64,000 nucleotides of DNA from Okeania sp. KiyG1. GTDB taxonomy: Bacteria; Cyanobacteriota; Cyanobacteriia; Cyanobacteriales; Microcoleaceae. This document shows positions 48,740-57,993 of this stretch, piece by piece. The stretch's first letter is position 1. The number at the start of each line of letters is the position of its first letter. The notes under the pieces were generated by a model, which did not search any database, was not told where the DNA came from, and worked only from the letters and a program-made list of their open reading frames with translations. The position numbers and the translations under genes are program-made. The stretch lies in NCBI RefSeq assembly GCF_014132355.1, contig NZ_BLZO01000136.1:57891-121890 (forward strand), written 5' to 3'.

Positions 48740-50161
48740 ATGGGACAGCAAAAATTTGGTGTTATAGGTCTAGCCGTAATGGGAGAAAACTTAGCTCTCA
48801 ACGTAGAACGCAATGGATTTCCCATCTCCGTATACAATCGCAGTAGTGATAAAACCGAGAAATTTATGGCAGAGCGGGCACAAGGTAAAGATGTCTATGC
48901 TGCCTACACTCTAGAAGATTTTGTCCAATCTCTAGAAAGACCCCGCAGAATCTTAGTTATGGTAAAAGCGGGAGGACCAGTTGATAAAGTCATCGAACAA
49001 CTAAAACCTCTCCTAGACAAAGATGATATGATTATCGATGGTGGTAACTCCCTCTACGAAGATACAGAACGTCGCACTAGAGATTTAGAATCCACCGGAT
49101 TAGGTTTCATGGGGATGGGAGTTAGTGGTGGTGAAGAAGGAGCCTTATGGGGACCTAGTTTAATGCCAGGGGGTACAGAGGCTTCCTACAAAGAGTTAGA
49201 AGCAATCTTAACTAAAATAGCAGCTCAAGTTGATGATGGTCCTTGTGTCACCTACATCGGTCCTGGTGGTGCTGGTCACTATGTAAAAATGGTACACAAC
49301 GGTATTGAGTACGGCGATATGCAGTTAATTGCTGAAGCTTATGACTTACTCAAAAATGCTGTTGGTATTAGTAATGAACAACTCCATGAAATTTTTGCTG
49401 AATGGAATAAAACTCCTGAGTTGGAATCCTTCCTAATTGAAATTACCGCCGACATCTTCACTAAGAAAGATATTGAGACTAGCAATCATCTAGTTGATAT
49501 GATTGTTGATTCTGCCGGACAAAAAGGTACAGGTAGATGGACGGTAATTAATGCTTTAGAGTTGGGTGTTGCTGTTCCAACCATTACCGCTGCTGTTAAT
49601 GCTCGGATTATGTCTGGTATTAAGGATGAGCGCGTAGCTGCTTCTAAAGAATTGACAGGTCCGACTGGTAAGTATGAAGGCGATGCCAAAGTTATGATCG
49701 ACAAGGTTCGCGATGCTTTGTATTGTTCTAAGATTTGTTCTTATGCTCAGGGTATGGCGTTGTTAGCTGCTGCATCCAAGGAGTTTAATTACAATCTGAA
49801 TTTGGGTGAGTCGGCGCGAATTTGGAAGGGTGGTTGTATTATTCGAGCTGGCTTCTTGAATAAGATTAAGAAGGCTTTTGATGAAAATCCTGGTTTGCCT
49901 AATTTATTGCTAGCACCAGAATTTAAGCAGACTATTCTCGATCGCCAAGATGCTTGGAGGGAAGTTGTTGCTACTGCTGGTAAGTTAGGCTTGCCTGTAC
50001 CTGCATTTAGTGCTTCTCTGGATTATTTTGATAGTTATCGTCGAGCAACTTTACCTCAAAACTTGACTCAAGCTCAACGGGATTATTTCGGCGCTCACAC
50101 TTATGAGCGTATTGATAAAGCTCGTGGTGAGTTCTTCCATACTGAGTGGCCTACTAAGTAA
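48740..50161 (+). CDS. gnd: 6-phosphogluconate dehydrogenase (decarboxylating)
   Basis: Oxidative pentose phosphate pathway: 6-phosphogluconate + NADP to ribulose 5-phosphate + CO2 + NADPH; important for dark respiration in cyanobacteria. 473 aa, standard length. Seen: [16 protein letters not shown] (NADP fold), [66 protein letters not shown] (catalytic Lys/Asn), [15 protein letters not shown], and [29 protein letters not shown] before the ATG is a fair ribosome site. zwf is not adjacent here. A hairpin made from HIP1 sequence follows the stop. Confidence 0.97.
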   Translation: MGQQKFGVIGLAVMGENLALNVERNGFPISVYNRSSDKTEKFMAERAQGKDVYAAYTLEDFVQSLERPRRILVMVKAGGPVDKVIEQLKPLLDKDDMIIDGGNSLYEDTERRTRDLESTGLGFMGMGVSGGEEGALWGPSLMPGGTEASYKELEAILTKIAAQVDDGPCVTYIGPGGAGHYVKMVHNGIEYGDMQLIAEAYDLLKNAVGISNEQLHEIFAEWNKTPELESFLIEITADIFTKKDIETSNHLVDMIVDSAGQKGTGRWTVINALELGVAVPTITAAVNARIMSGIKDERVAASKELTGPTGKYEGDAKVMIDKVRDALYCSKICSYAQGMALLAAASKEFNYNLNLGESARIWKGGCIIRAGFLNKIKKAFDENPGLPNLLLAPEFKQTILDRQDAWREVVATAGKLGLPVPAFSASLDYFDSYRRATLPQNLTQAQRDYFGAHTYERIDKARGEFFHTEWPTK

Positions 50162-50186
50162 TTCTTTCTATCTGTTTAAAAATTAG

Positions 50187-50230
50187 GCGATCGCTCTTTA
50201 TGCTAAATCAAATAGGAGCGATCGCTTTTA
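50187..50230 (+). terminator. gnd terminator built from HIP1 octamers
   Basis: GCGATCGCTC (50187-50196) pairs with GAGCGATCGC (50216-50225), followed by TTTT. The 19-nt loop is AT-rich. Confidence 0.7.
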
Positions 50231-50471
50231 GCTATCCTTGTTTCCTAGAGTTTTGCATCTTGGTTGATTACTCCAGATATCGTTAACAAGAATAGAGCTA
50301 ATTCTGAAGTCGAATTACTTTGAGATTTGCTAATGATAATTATTGAGGATTATTCTTGAGATATTTAGAAGTTAGGTAGATTACGCTCTCTATTACCTAA
50401 TAACAAAATTACTAACAAGACTTTAAAAAACAACAAATTTTATCTCATTTTATGCTGACATTTGTTGCTGA

Positions 50472-50684
50472 CTATTTGCTGGAATCATGTTTCTCGGAAA
50501 GACTTTCTAGAGATTCTAAAACTAATGGTAGTTCAGCTAAAAAATTTGTCACTATTGCTTCATCTTGATCAACTCTATGATTGCTGACAGTAATTTCTTT
50601 CTGTGATATTTGATAACTCATAAGTTGCTGATTTAAGTTTTCAGTTAATGTTAATTTCTTAGTATTTGATGTTATTACAACCAT
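50472..50684 (-). CDS. Small protein of unknown function
   Basis: 70 aa, soluble, no family recognised. The ATG at 50684 is preceded by GAGGAGAAATCC, a strong ribosome site, and the frame does not consist of dispersed repeats, both of which support a real gene. Composition is hydrophilic with many Leu and Glu (FLAELPLVLESLESLSEKHD) and would form helices. Convergent with gnd. Confidence 0.5.
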   Translation of the reverse strand: MVVITSNTKKLTLTENLNQQLMSYQISQKEITVSNHRVDQDEAIVTNFLAELPLVLESLESLSEKHDSSK

Positions 50685-51629
50685 GGATTTCTCCTCAATT
50701 AATATAATTGAAGGAAGGCTTGCATATAAAAATTACTCTTCCCTTCTACTTCTATCATTACTACTTTTGGTTCTTATATGAAAAAAATGTAAAACTGTTT
50801 TACAATTATTAGGGATCGATAATAAATAATAATTTCACTTAATCAAAAAATATTTCATTTTGTCCTTTTTAAAAAACCTTAATTTATATCTAAATATTAG
50901 TTAAGTACTGGAGAGTACAAAGTTCTTCTAAAGAATGATTAGCTTTCAAGACTAAAAGTATTACTGGAAAAGGCTTACAGCACCTACAAATCTGAATAGA
51001 AAGTTTCTAACCTTTAGATAGCTGAAAGCCTTAGCTAGCAATAGTTATTCCTAGAACTTTGCACTGTCTAGTTAAGTATTGAAGCACCTTTTAGTCAAAA
51101 ACTTAATCAGAGAAGAGACAGCAAATTAGAACTTACTTGGAATCAGGGTGCAAAAATCGGTAGTGCGTCAAGGAAGTGTGGGGAGGGTGGGGACCCACCC
51201 TAGCCCCTCCCCGACCGTGGAGGGGAATGTGGGGAGAGCTAAGAAAGAAAGTAGGAGGAATAATTGTTGGGTGTATATTTATTGTGCTTGTCTTGATGCC
51301 GTCCTAACTTTTTGGTCCAACAAGCTTAACAACTCGCACCCCCTTCGCAACAAAAATACGCTCAACCTTATATATATCAGTGCTGACTGATTACCAACCG
51401 CCTGCCCTACTTACTTATCCCACACTTTGGTAATGCACAACCCAAAAATCGCACTCTAAAAAACTTAACTAGCTATCAGCTTTTCCTAACAGACTGCTCC
51501 CCAAACAGATACCTAATTATATGCGCAAATTTTTAGGCTGATAGCTGTTTGCGTAGCATCCCGTAGGGAAGCGCTAATAGCTGATAGCTAGTCAAATCTC
51601 CCGCAAGAGGAACAAAAAAGCCCTGATTT
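50685..51629. other. Intergenic, no gene recognised
   Basis: AT-rich to about 51130, then CCCTAGCCCCTCCCCGACC runs (51180-51230) and a GTTTGCGTAGCATCCCGTAG mini-palindrome (51545-51575). TCTAACCTTTAGATAGCTGAA and CTAGAACTTTGCACTGTC segments have no match elsewhere in the window. Confidence 0.5.
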
Positions 51630-52130
51630 TAGTTGAGAGGCTTAAAGCTAATAAAAAAGGGCTACTTCAAAAACCTTTATGGTTAGTTTTTATGGGTAAA
51701 TATAAACTAGATTTACTCCCCCTAGAATTACTGTGGAAAAAATATTTAAGGCGCTTCGCTGTTGACCATTGGTATAGATTTATCAAGCAAAGATTACATT
51801 GGACATTACCTGCACTCAGTACACCTCATCAATGTGAAAGATGGAGTGAGAAACATGCCATTACTAACTTGGCAATTATGGCTGTCTAGAGATATAGTTG
51901 AAGAACATCATCTTCCTTGGCACAAGCCTCAGAAAAATTTAAGTCCAGGGAGGGTTGCACAATCAATGTTCGGACTTTTAGTCGAGATTGGAACTCCTGC
52001 TAAAACTCCCAAACCCCGTGGAAAATCTACTGGTTGGAAAACAGGTAAAATCAGAAGCAAAAGAACCCGTTATCCTGTAGTAAAAAAACGAAAAAGTCCC
52101 ACAAAAAAAGCCAAAAATCTGAAAACTTAG
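51630..52130 (+). pseudogene. 3' fragment of an IS701/IS4-like DDE transposase
   Basis: ILVERLKANKKGLLQKPLWL, LLWKKYLRRFAVDHWYRFIK and QRLHWTLPALSTPHQCERWS (to about 51850), then after a frame change LLTWQLWLSRDIVEEHHLPW and NLSPGRVAQSMFGLLVEIGT, ending in a Lys/Arg-rich tail. This is the C-terminal half of a transposase type common in cyanobacteria, with the DHWYRF and R-rich tail motifs. The N-terminal half is absent. Confidence 0.8.
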
Positions 52131-52214
52131 ACTCAATTTTTGGTTAATTTACCTTCTTTTTTCACCCAAAACAATCTTGGGAAATTTTGTCGTAGTCTAA
52201 ACTCCAGACTCAAG

Positions 52215-53453
52215 CTACTGATGCACATAGTTTTTCAAGTTGATAGCAGCATTTCCTAGGTCATGCTCCGCAAACAAATCTCTATCAGTTTCAAAACCGC
52301 ATTCACTACATTTGCGCTCCGCAAAGCTGCGCTAACATAAGTTCTCAAGTTTAACGGCATTTTCTGTTGATGCCCACAGTTTGAACATATTTGAGAACTT
52401 GGATAATATCTATCCGCTATGACTAATTCACTGCCGTACCATTCACATTTGTATGTAAGCTGGCGCTTAAATTCATAAAATCCACAGTCTGCTATGGCAC
52501 TTGCTAGTTTATGGTGTCTTGGTGCGCGTTCCGCAAGCGAGCTGGCGTCGTCGCGGGGTCGCACCGCTTTTTCAACATTCCACTTACATTGTCATACCTC
52601 AATTACTATGGTGCTGTGATTTTTAGCTAACCACGAAGTGAGTTTATGTAGTGCATCTGCTCTGATATCAGCTACTGCTTGGTGCGCGTTCCGCAAGCGA
52701 GCTGACGTCGTCGCGGGGTCGCATCCGCTTTTTTGTGAAGTTTTGCTAATTTTTTTACTGCTTTGCGTCTGTTTTTAGAACCAATAACTTTTTTGCTGAC
52801 TGCACGTTGATGACGAACTAAGTGTTTTTTGGCTTGCCTGTAGGCTTTGACGTTTCCGCTGTCGCGGACATGAAAAGCAAATTTGCTGCCATCAGAACAG
52901 GTTGCTAATGTATTTATGCCTATGTCTACACCTATAGTTTCTCCTACTTTTTCTGTTGGATCTTGTTCAAAATTGTACTTGAAACTGATGTAGCAACTAT
53001 CTGCTCGTTTGGATATGGTAACGTTTTTTACTGGTACAGAGGGTAAGATTTCATAAGTTTTTACTATTCCTATTCTGGGTAATTGTATGTTGTTTCCTTG
53101 GAAAATCTTAATACTTCCTTCTAAGTAAAAGCTGTCTTTTCTACCTTTTTTCTTAAATTTTGGGAATCCACGACTCGGGATTGTTAGAAAGTTTTTAAAT
53201 GCCCTCTCTAAATCCCTTAAGGCTTGTTGTGGGACCCGATCGACACCTCATAATACCAGGGATTAATTGATTTGACTTCAGCTACTAAACACTTATGCAG
53301 GGTGATGGCGCTTGGGCGTTTTTTAGTTTCTTCGTACTCAGTAATGCAAGTTGCTAATCCCCAGTTATAAGCATGACGTGCAACTCCTGCGTGTTTGGCA
53401 AGTATTGTTTTTTGTTGATTGTTAAGTTTTAACTTGGTCTTGATTGATTTCAT
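52215..53453 (-). pseudogene. tnpB (IS200/IS605-type) with four mini-palindrome insertions
   Basis: In order: KSIKTKLKLNNQQKTILAKH and AGVARHAYNWGLATC (N-terminus), FPKFKKKGRKDSFYLEGSIK, GETIGVDIGINTLATCSDG (first RuvC Asp), AYRQAKKHLVRHQRAVSKK, ALHKLTSWLAKNHSTIVIED (Glu), GFYEFKRQLTYKCEWYGSEL, YYPSSQICSNCGHQQKMPLN, and KCSECGFETDRDL ... NAAINLKNYVHQ. Insertions: a 50-nt-class type-B palindrome after LHKK (about 52678-52725), another before HHKLASAI (about 52526-52568), a 23-nt one before KCSEC (about 52318-52340) and an in-frame 21-nt one between DRDL and NAAIN (52254-52274). An early frame break near 53235 also exists. Confidence 0.88.
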
Positions 53454-53677
53454 TGGAACTGGTAAACCATGAAAAAAAGCATTTAATAACTTAGAAGAAT
53501 TTAAGATACCATAGCAGATAATCAGCAGGTTTTCAAGATTTATTAAGATTTTTCCAACTTTGTCTAATTATTCGGCTTCAGTAGTTAGCCCTTGATGCCT
53601 GTTAACGGGGGATTCAAACCCCCATTATACAAGCAACTAGAAGCTGACTGCTATATAGCTGAGTGCTGAGTGCTACC

Positions 53678-54850
53678 TCAATATTGAGGTACAGAAGAAT
53701 CTATTTCCTGACTCCAGGCAGTAATTCCACCTTTAAGATTAGTACCCTCAATACCAGCCTCCTTCAGAATACCTAACGCCTTTGCCGATCGCCCACCCAT
53801 CTTACAATGAGCGATTAAACGATGACCATTCATTAATTCCTTAACCTTTGTCACACCATCACCCTGCTCAATATCTGGCAACGGTACTAACACAGACCCA
53901 GGAATCTGAGCAATCTCATATTCGTGGGGGTTCCGCACGTCAACTAAGACAAAATCATCTGCCCCACTATCCAATAATTGCTTCAAGTCTTGAACCGTCA
54001 TTTCTGGAATTGCCATCTTACTTTCTGTCTCCTGTGCTTTAGCTTGAGGAATGCCACAAAACTGTTCGTAATCAATCAACTTTTCAATAACTGGCCGTAC
54101 TGGATTAGGACGCAGTTTCAATTCCCGGAAAGTCATATCCAAGGAATTATAAAGTAACAATCTACCACTGAGAGTTGTACCTTGACCCAAAACAATTTTG
54201 ATAGTTTCTGTCGCTTGGATAACCCCAATCATTCCCGGCAAAATTCCTAAAACACCACCCTCTGCACAGGAAGGTACCATTCCTGGAGGCGGTGGCTCTG
54301 GGTAGAGGTCGCGGTAGTTAGGTCCACCTTCATAATTAAAGACAGTTGCCTGACCTTCAAAACGGAAAATTGAACCGTAGACATTAGGTTTATCTAGAAG
54401 AACACAAGCATCATTAACCAGGTAGCGGGTCGGGAAATTATCAGTACCATCGACTACTACATCATAGGATTTGAGAATGTCGAGGGCATTTTCTGAACTT
54501 AGCCTCGTCTCGTAAAGGTCAACTTTACAGTGAGGGTTTATTTCGTGAATCCGATTTTTAGCAGATTCGATTTTTGGCTTACCCACCCAAGAGGTTCCGT
54601 GAATAACCTGTCGTTGCAGGTTGGAATGATCGACAATATCAAAATCTACAATTCCAATATTTCCAATTCCTGCTGCTGCTAGATATAACAATAGTGGGGA
54701 ACCAAGACCGCCAGTACCAATACATAGAACACTGGCTGCCTTAAGACGTTTCTGACCATCTAATCCTACTTCCGGTAAAATTAAATGGCGGGAATAACGT
54801 TGATACTCTTCTGTATTTAACTGGACTTGTTCCAGATTCGGATTTAACAT
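53678..54850 (-). CDS. moeB: MoeZ/MoeB-type sulfur-carrier adenylyltransferase with rhodanese domain
   Basis: E1-like enzyme that adenylates the C-terminus of ubiquitin-like sulfur carriers (MoaD/ThiS type) and passes sulfur to them. 390 aa. ThiF domain: RYSRHLILPEVGLDGQKRLK, nucleotide loop CIGTGGLGSP, DFDIVDHSNLQRQ, GTDNFPTRYLVNDAC, catalytic Cys in MVPSCAEGG. C-terminal rhodanese (residues about 285-390): VLVDVRNPHEYE and active-site Cys in IAHCKMGGRSAKA. One Cys of the family zinc pair in the PNYRDLYPEPPPP segment is not seen. 105 bp downstream of the JAMM protease gene on the same strand, a pairing that supports a sulfur-carrier processing role. Confidence 0.93.
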   Translation of the reverse strand: MLNPNLEQVQLNTEEYQRYSRHLILPEVGLDGQKRLKAASVLCIGTGGLGSPLLLYLAAAGIGNIGIVDFDIVDHSNLQRQVIHGTSWVGKPKIESAKNRIHEINPHCKVDLYETRLSSENALDILKSYDVVVDGTDNFPTRYLVNDACVLLDKPNVYGSIFRFEGQATVFNYEGGPNYRDLYPEPPPPGMVPSCAEGGVLGILPGMIGVIQATETIKIVLGQGTTLSGRLLLYNSLDMTFRELKLRPNPVRPVIEKLIDYEQFCGIPQAKAQETESKMAIPEMTVQDLKQLLDSGADDFVLVDVRNPHEYEIAQIPGSVLVPLPDIEQGDGVTKVKELMNGHRLIAHCKMGGRSAKALGILKEAGIEGTNLKGGITAWSQEIDSSVPQY

Positions 54851-54955
54851 GGCAATTTCGGCCTAGATATTTTTCTAGTAGATAGTATTGTTTGACAAGT
54901 ATGGTTAATATTTTGCCAAAATTATCTAAATTAAACCTGCAATACATCAAGTTGC

Positions 54956-55411
54956 CTATCTTTTAATTATTTCTTCTGATTGAAATTGATGGTTGTGGTC
55001 AAGAGACCAACAGAGAAAGTCAATAGTTTTGCCTTTTTGGACAGATAGAATGATATAGGAATATTCTGGCCAGGCGTAGGTACGGTCAAATTCTGAAGGG
55101 ATGGCTGAATGGTCTGGGTGAGAATGATAAATGCCGATGATGGAGAGGTGGCGTTCTCTTCCATATTTCATTGCTTTCAGCATTAGTTCTGGGGGCATTG
55201 CATATCTTCGTTCTTCTGTAAAATCTTTTTGTTCTGGCCAATATTCATCTGCTTCTGTTTGCCAGGAATTTTCAGCAGGCCAGACTTCGATGACTGTTTT
55301 TGTCTGTTGGTTTTGCTTACCTAATATTAGACCGCAACATTCATTTGGGTAAGCTGTTTCTGCATGGGTGGAAATAGTTTGGAAGTGCGAAGGGGGGAAT
55401 ATTAAGGGCAT
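54956..55411 (-). CDS. JAMM/MPN+ metalloprotease (M67 family)
   Basis: Zinc protease related to eukaryotic deubiquitinases; bacterial members trim ubiquitin-like sulfur carriers or release amino acids from them. JAMM motif: Glu in YPNECCGLILG, and HSHPDHSAIPSEFD gives H-x-H-x10-D with the Ser between. The start at 55411 (MPLIFPPSHF) matches the family better than the more upstream ATG at 55483, which adds 24 hydrophobic residues. Next gene downstream is the MoeZ-type E1, so both probably act in one sulfur-transfer pathway (inference from known mec/moeZ systems). Confidence 0.88.
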   Translation of the reverse strand: MPLIFPPSHFQTISTHAETAYPNECCGLILGKQNQQTKTVIEVWPAENSWQTEADEYWPEQKDFTEERRYAMPPELMLKAMKYGRERHLSIIGIYHSHPDHSAIPSEFDRTYAWPEYSYIILSVQKGKTIDFLCWSLDHNHQFQSEEIIKR

Positions 55412-55511
55412 TTGTTTTGAAAAGTAGGCAATAGTAAAGTAAGAAGAAAAAAAGGGTTGACTAACTATTGATAATTTGCTCACATAAGCTCCTATATGTT
55501 AATATAGAATT

Positions 55512-56085
55512 ATGGGTTATGTTCCACTTAGGAAAGCCGTAGAAATACTTAGCTTGCATCCTAACACCGACACGCAAATATGCAGATGAAGGCAAAATCG
55601 AAATTATCAAAAACGAAGCCGGGCAAAGATTGTATAACACACAATCTTACATCAGGGGTGCAACCAGAGCTTCCCTTATTTGCTACTGCCGAGTCTCATC
55701 AGCAAAACAAAAAGATGACCTCAATAGACAAGTTGAGTTCATGCAAAACCAGTACCCAGAAGCAGAAGTTATCAAAGACATCGGCAGTGGACTCAACTTC
55801 AAACGAAAAGGTCTTAGAGCCATACTGGACAAACTTTTGCAAGGAGATCAGCTCACAATTATTGTTACCTGTAGGGACAGACTTACCAGATTTGGATTCG
55901 AGCTTATACAGTACTTGGTCGAACAAAACGGTGGAAAAATCGTGGTTCAAGGGCAAAATATCTACTGTCCAGAATCAGAAATGGTCGCCGATGTTCTCTC
56001 CATCATCCACATATTCTCCTGTAGAGTCCACGGACTTAGAAAGTACAAGCAAAAAATCAAAGAAGATTCGGATTTACCTAAATAG
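55512..56085 (+). pseudogene. IS607 tnpA serine recombinase, frameshifted in its HTH
   Basis: GYVPLRKAVEILSLHPNT, then a one-base shift, then KYADEGKIEIIKNEAGQRLY (MerR-like HTH), CYCRVSSAKQKDDLNRQ with the catalytic Ser, EVIKDIGSGLNFKRKGL, VTCRDRLTRFGFELIQYLVE, DVLSIIHIFSCRVHGLRKY. The frameshift lies near 55565-55575 (AACACCGACACGC, one base too many). The rest from 55630 is intact and overlaps tnpB. Confidence 0.85.
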
Positions 56086-57190
56086 TGAACAAAGGCAACT
56101 ACTCAGACAATGGATAGGTGTGGCTAGGTTTACCTATAACCGAACCGTTGAATATCTAATGCAACCTGATACCAAAGCTAATTGGAAAGCAATCAAAGGT
56201 GGTATCTTGAATGATTTACCTGAGTGGTCTAAACCTGTTCCTTACCAGATAAAATCCATTGCCATTCGTGATGCTTGTATAGCAGTTAGAGAAGCAAAGG
56301 TTAAGTATTCTAAGACAGGACAGGTTCAGCAGGTTAAATTCAAATCTCGTAAAAATCCTATTCAGTCTTGTTACATACCTAAGTCGGCAGTGTCATCTAA
56401 AGGTATTTACCACACTAAACTAGGTCAAATTAGATTTAGCGAACCAATTCCAGAAGCTTTTGGGGATGGTAGAATAGTTGTGCAACGAGGACAATATTAC
56501 CTTTGTTTGTCAGTGGATTTACCAAAGTACAATCTGGAGAATCAAGGACGAGTTGTAGCATTAGACCCCGGAGTTAGAAACTTTTTAACCCTATTTTCAG
56601 AAAATAGTTTTGGTTGGATAGGTTCTGGTGATATTGGCAAAATCCAGAGACTTTGCTATCACTTAGATGATTTGATTTCAAGGCTAACTAAAGCTAAGTC
56701 TAAAACCAAGCAACGGATGAAAAAAGCAGCTAATCGAATGAGATTGAAAATTAGGAATCTCCCAACGGAGCTGCATCACAAAGTTGCTTTATTTTTAGTG
56801 CCTCTTTCAGAGGAGCTTCGCTTTCAAAATTTTGATGTGATTTTACTCCCAACTTTTGAAGTTTCTCAGATGACAATCAAATCAAGTAGAAAACTTAGAA
56901 GTAAGTCAGTTAGGCAAATGCTGAATTGGGCGCATTACAGGTTTGAACTTTTCTTGAAACATAAAGCTGCTGAATATCACAAAATCGTCTTAGATGTAAG
57001 TGAAGCTTATACTAGCAAAACCGTTAGCTGGACTGGTGAAATGCTGAATAATTTAGGTGGTAAAAAAGTTGTTACTGGTAACGATGGTTTTCGCCTCGAT
57101 CGCGACTTAAAGGTCCCGCGTGGAATTTTGATCAAAAGCGTGGTAGAAAAATTTTCTACCGCATTGGGAGATACCCCCTCAGCAGGTTGA
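55991..57190 (+). CDS. tnpB: TnpB (IS607-associated RNA-guided nuclease), zinc-finger-less type
   Basis: About 399 aa from ATG 55991, overlapping tnpA by 95 bp. KIRIYLNSEQRQLLRQWIGV and ARFTYNRTVEYLM (HTH region), PYQIKSIAIRDACIAVREAK, VVALDPGVRNFLTLFSEN (RuvC Asp 1), VILLPTFEVSQM (Glu), KSVRQMLNWAHYRFELFLKH, SEAYTSKTVSWTGEM and DGFRLDRDLKVPRGI (Asp 3). The usual CxxC pairs are replaced by SWTGE, known in one TnpB group. Complete, but with an 8-residue in-frame insert PLSEELRF (about 56803-56826) before the Glu motif. A GGTAGAAAAATTTTCTACC hairpin (57142-57160) lies in the 3' end, where guide RNA is expected. Confidence 0.88.
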   Translation: MFSPSSTYSPVESTDLESTSKKSKKIRIYLNSEQRQLLRQWIGVARFTYNRTVEYLMQPDTKANWKAIKGGILNDLPEWSKPVPYQIKSIAIRDACIAVREAKVKYSKTGQVQQVKFKSRKNPIQSCYIPKSAVSSKGIYHTKLGQIRFSEPIPEAFGDGRIVVQRGQYYLCLSVDLPKYNLENQGRVVALDPGVRNFLTLFSENSFGWIGSGDIGKIQRLCYHLDDLISRLTKAKSKTKQRMKKAANRMRLKIRNLPTELHHKVALFLVPLSEELRFQNFDVILLPTFEVSQMTIKSSRKLRSKSVRQMLNWAHYRFELFLKHKAAEYHKIVLDVSEAYTSKTVSWTGEMLNNLGGKKVVTGNDGFRLDRDLKVPRGILIKSVVEKFSTALGDTPSAG

Positions 57191-57234
57191 TCTTGCTGTG
57201 CATTGTTAACAATTGTTAGCAAAATAGTATCGGA
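57191..57234 (+). other. Probable IS607 right end
   Basis: Shares TTGTTAACAATTGTTAGCAA and AAAATAGTAT with the tnpB tail at 63180-63363 (there on the minus strand), and the similarity fades near 57234, suggesting the right boundary. Confidence 0.5.
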
Positions 57235-57717
57235 TGAAATATCAATTTATTATCTTTTGAGGCAAAATATTCAGCTATTACGGCAAAATTACCACCGCGT
57301 TCAAGTTCTGCTTTTAATGTACTCGCAGTTATGCGACCTACAGTTATATGTAATTCTAAAGTTAATTCACTTCCTTCAAATGCTTCAGGCTCTAAAACAA
57401 TACGGTCATTTTCACCCTTTTCATATATTTTCTGACAAGGTTTAAGTTTAACAATTGAGCAGAAAAGCCTACAACGTTTTTCCAGAAGAATCTCTTCAAG
57501 AGTCTTAATTTCATTTACCCTACAGAATTCGATCAATATTCTTGTGTATATCTGGTCAATTAATACTCTTTTTTGCCATTCAAGGGTGGTTGCTGGTATC
57601 GAACTAATTTGTTGATTAATAATTCTCGAACCTTGTTATTGTAAAATTGTTAGTATCTTTCGGTGATGCACAAAACCTGGGTCTACAATTAACTTTTCCC
57701 TTGACATCTAATCTCTT
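57216..57717 (-). pseudogene. Gene of unknown function interrupted by one in-frame TAA
   Basis: From ATG 57717 (AGGAAGAG ribosome site about 6 bp before) the frame reads SREKLIVDPGFVHHRKILTI, LQ, TAA, then QGSRIINQQISSIPATTLEW, QKRVLIDQIYTRILIEFCRV and on to FASKDNKLIFHPILFC at 57216. Only the TAA (about 57646-57648, one change from CAA) interrupts 166 sense codons. I do not recognise the family; the C-terminal half mixes helices and strands. It could be a recent pseudogene or a sequencing error. The 3' end meets the IS607 right end. Confidence 0.5.
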
Positions 57718-57726
57718 CCTATATAA

Positions 57727-57990
57727 ATCAATACTGGAAAATCAAAAATTATTTACCAAATTAAATCCTCTATGGTTTGATGATAAATGATTATCCCAGT
57801 TTCTCCTTTATCTGCTCCGGAATAGTATAGCAATTGTCTTAAGTTCAGATTTTGGGTAATTATAAAATTTTCTACTAAAATTACTATTATAAGTCAATAC
57901 TAAAAAATCAAAAAATTATTGCCAAATTAAATCCTTTGTGGTTTGATGGTTAATTGTTATCCCGTTTATTTTTAATATGTTCCGAAACAG
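57727..57990. repeat. Two direct copies of a 95-bp upstream sequence
   Basis: About 57727-57825 and 57895-57990 both contain CAATACT..AAAATCAAAAA, CCAAATTAAATCCT, TGGTTTGATG and TGTTCCGAAACAGT / TGCTCCGGAATAGT. The second copy ends exactly at the HTH gene start. Located between divergent genes, so it may be duplicated regulatory sequence. Confidence 0.7.
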
Positions 57991-57993
57991 TTT

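Noticed and set aside
55580-55990. N-terminal extension of the tnpB frame over tnpA
   Set aside because: The first 137 codons are the shifted reading of the serine recombinase gene; TnpB similarity begins only after 56030, so the start at 55991 was chosen.
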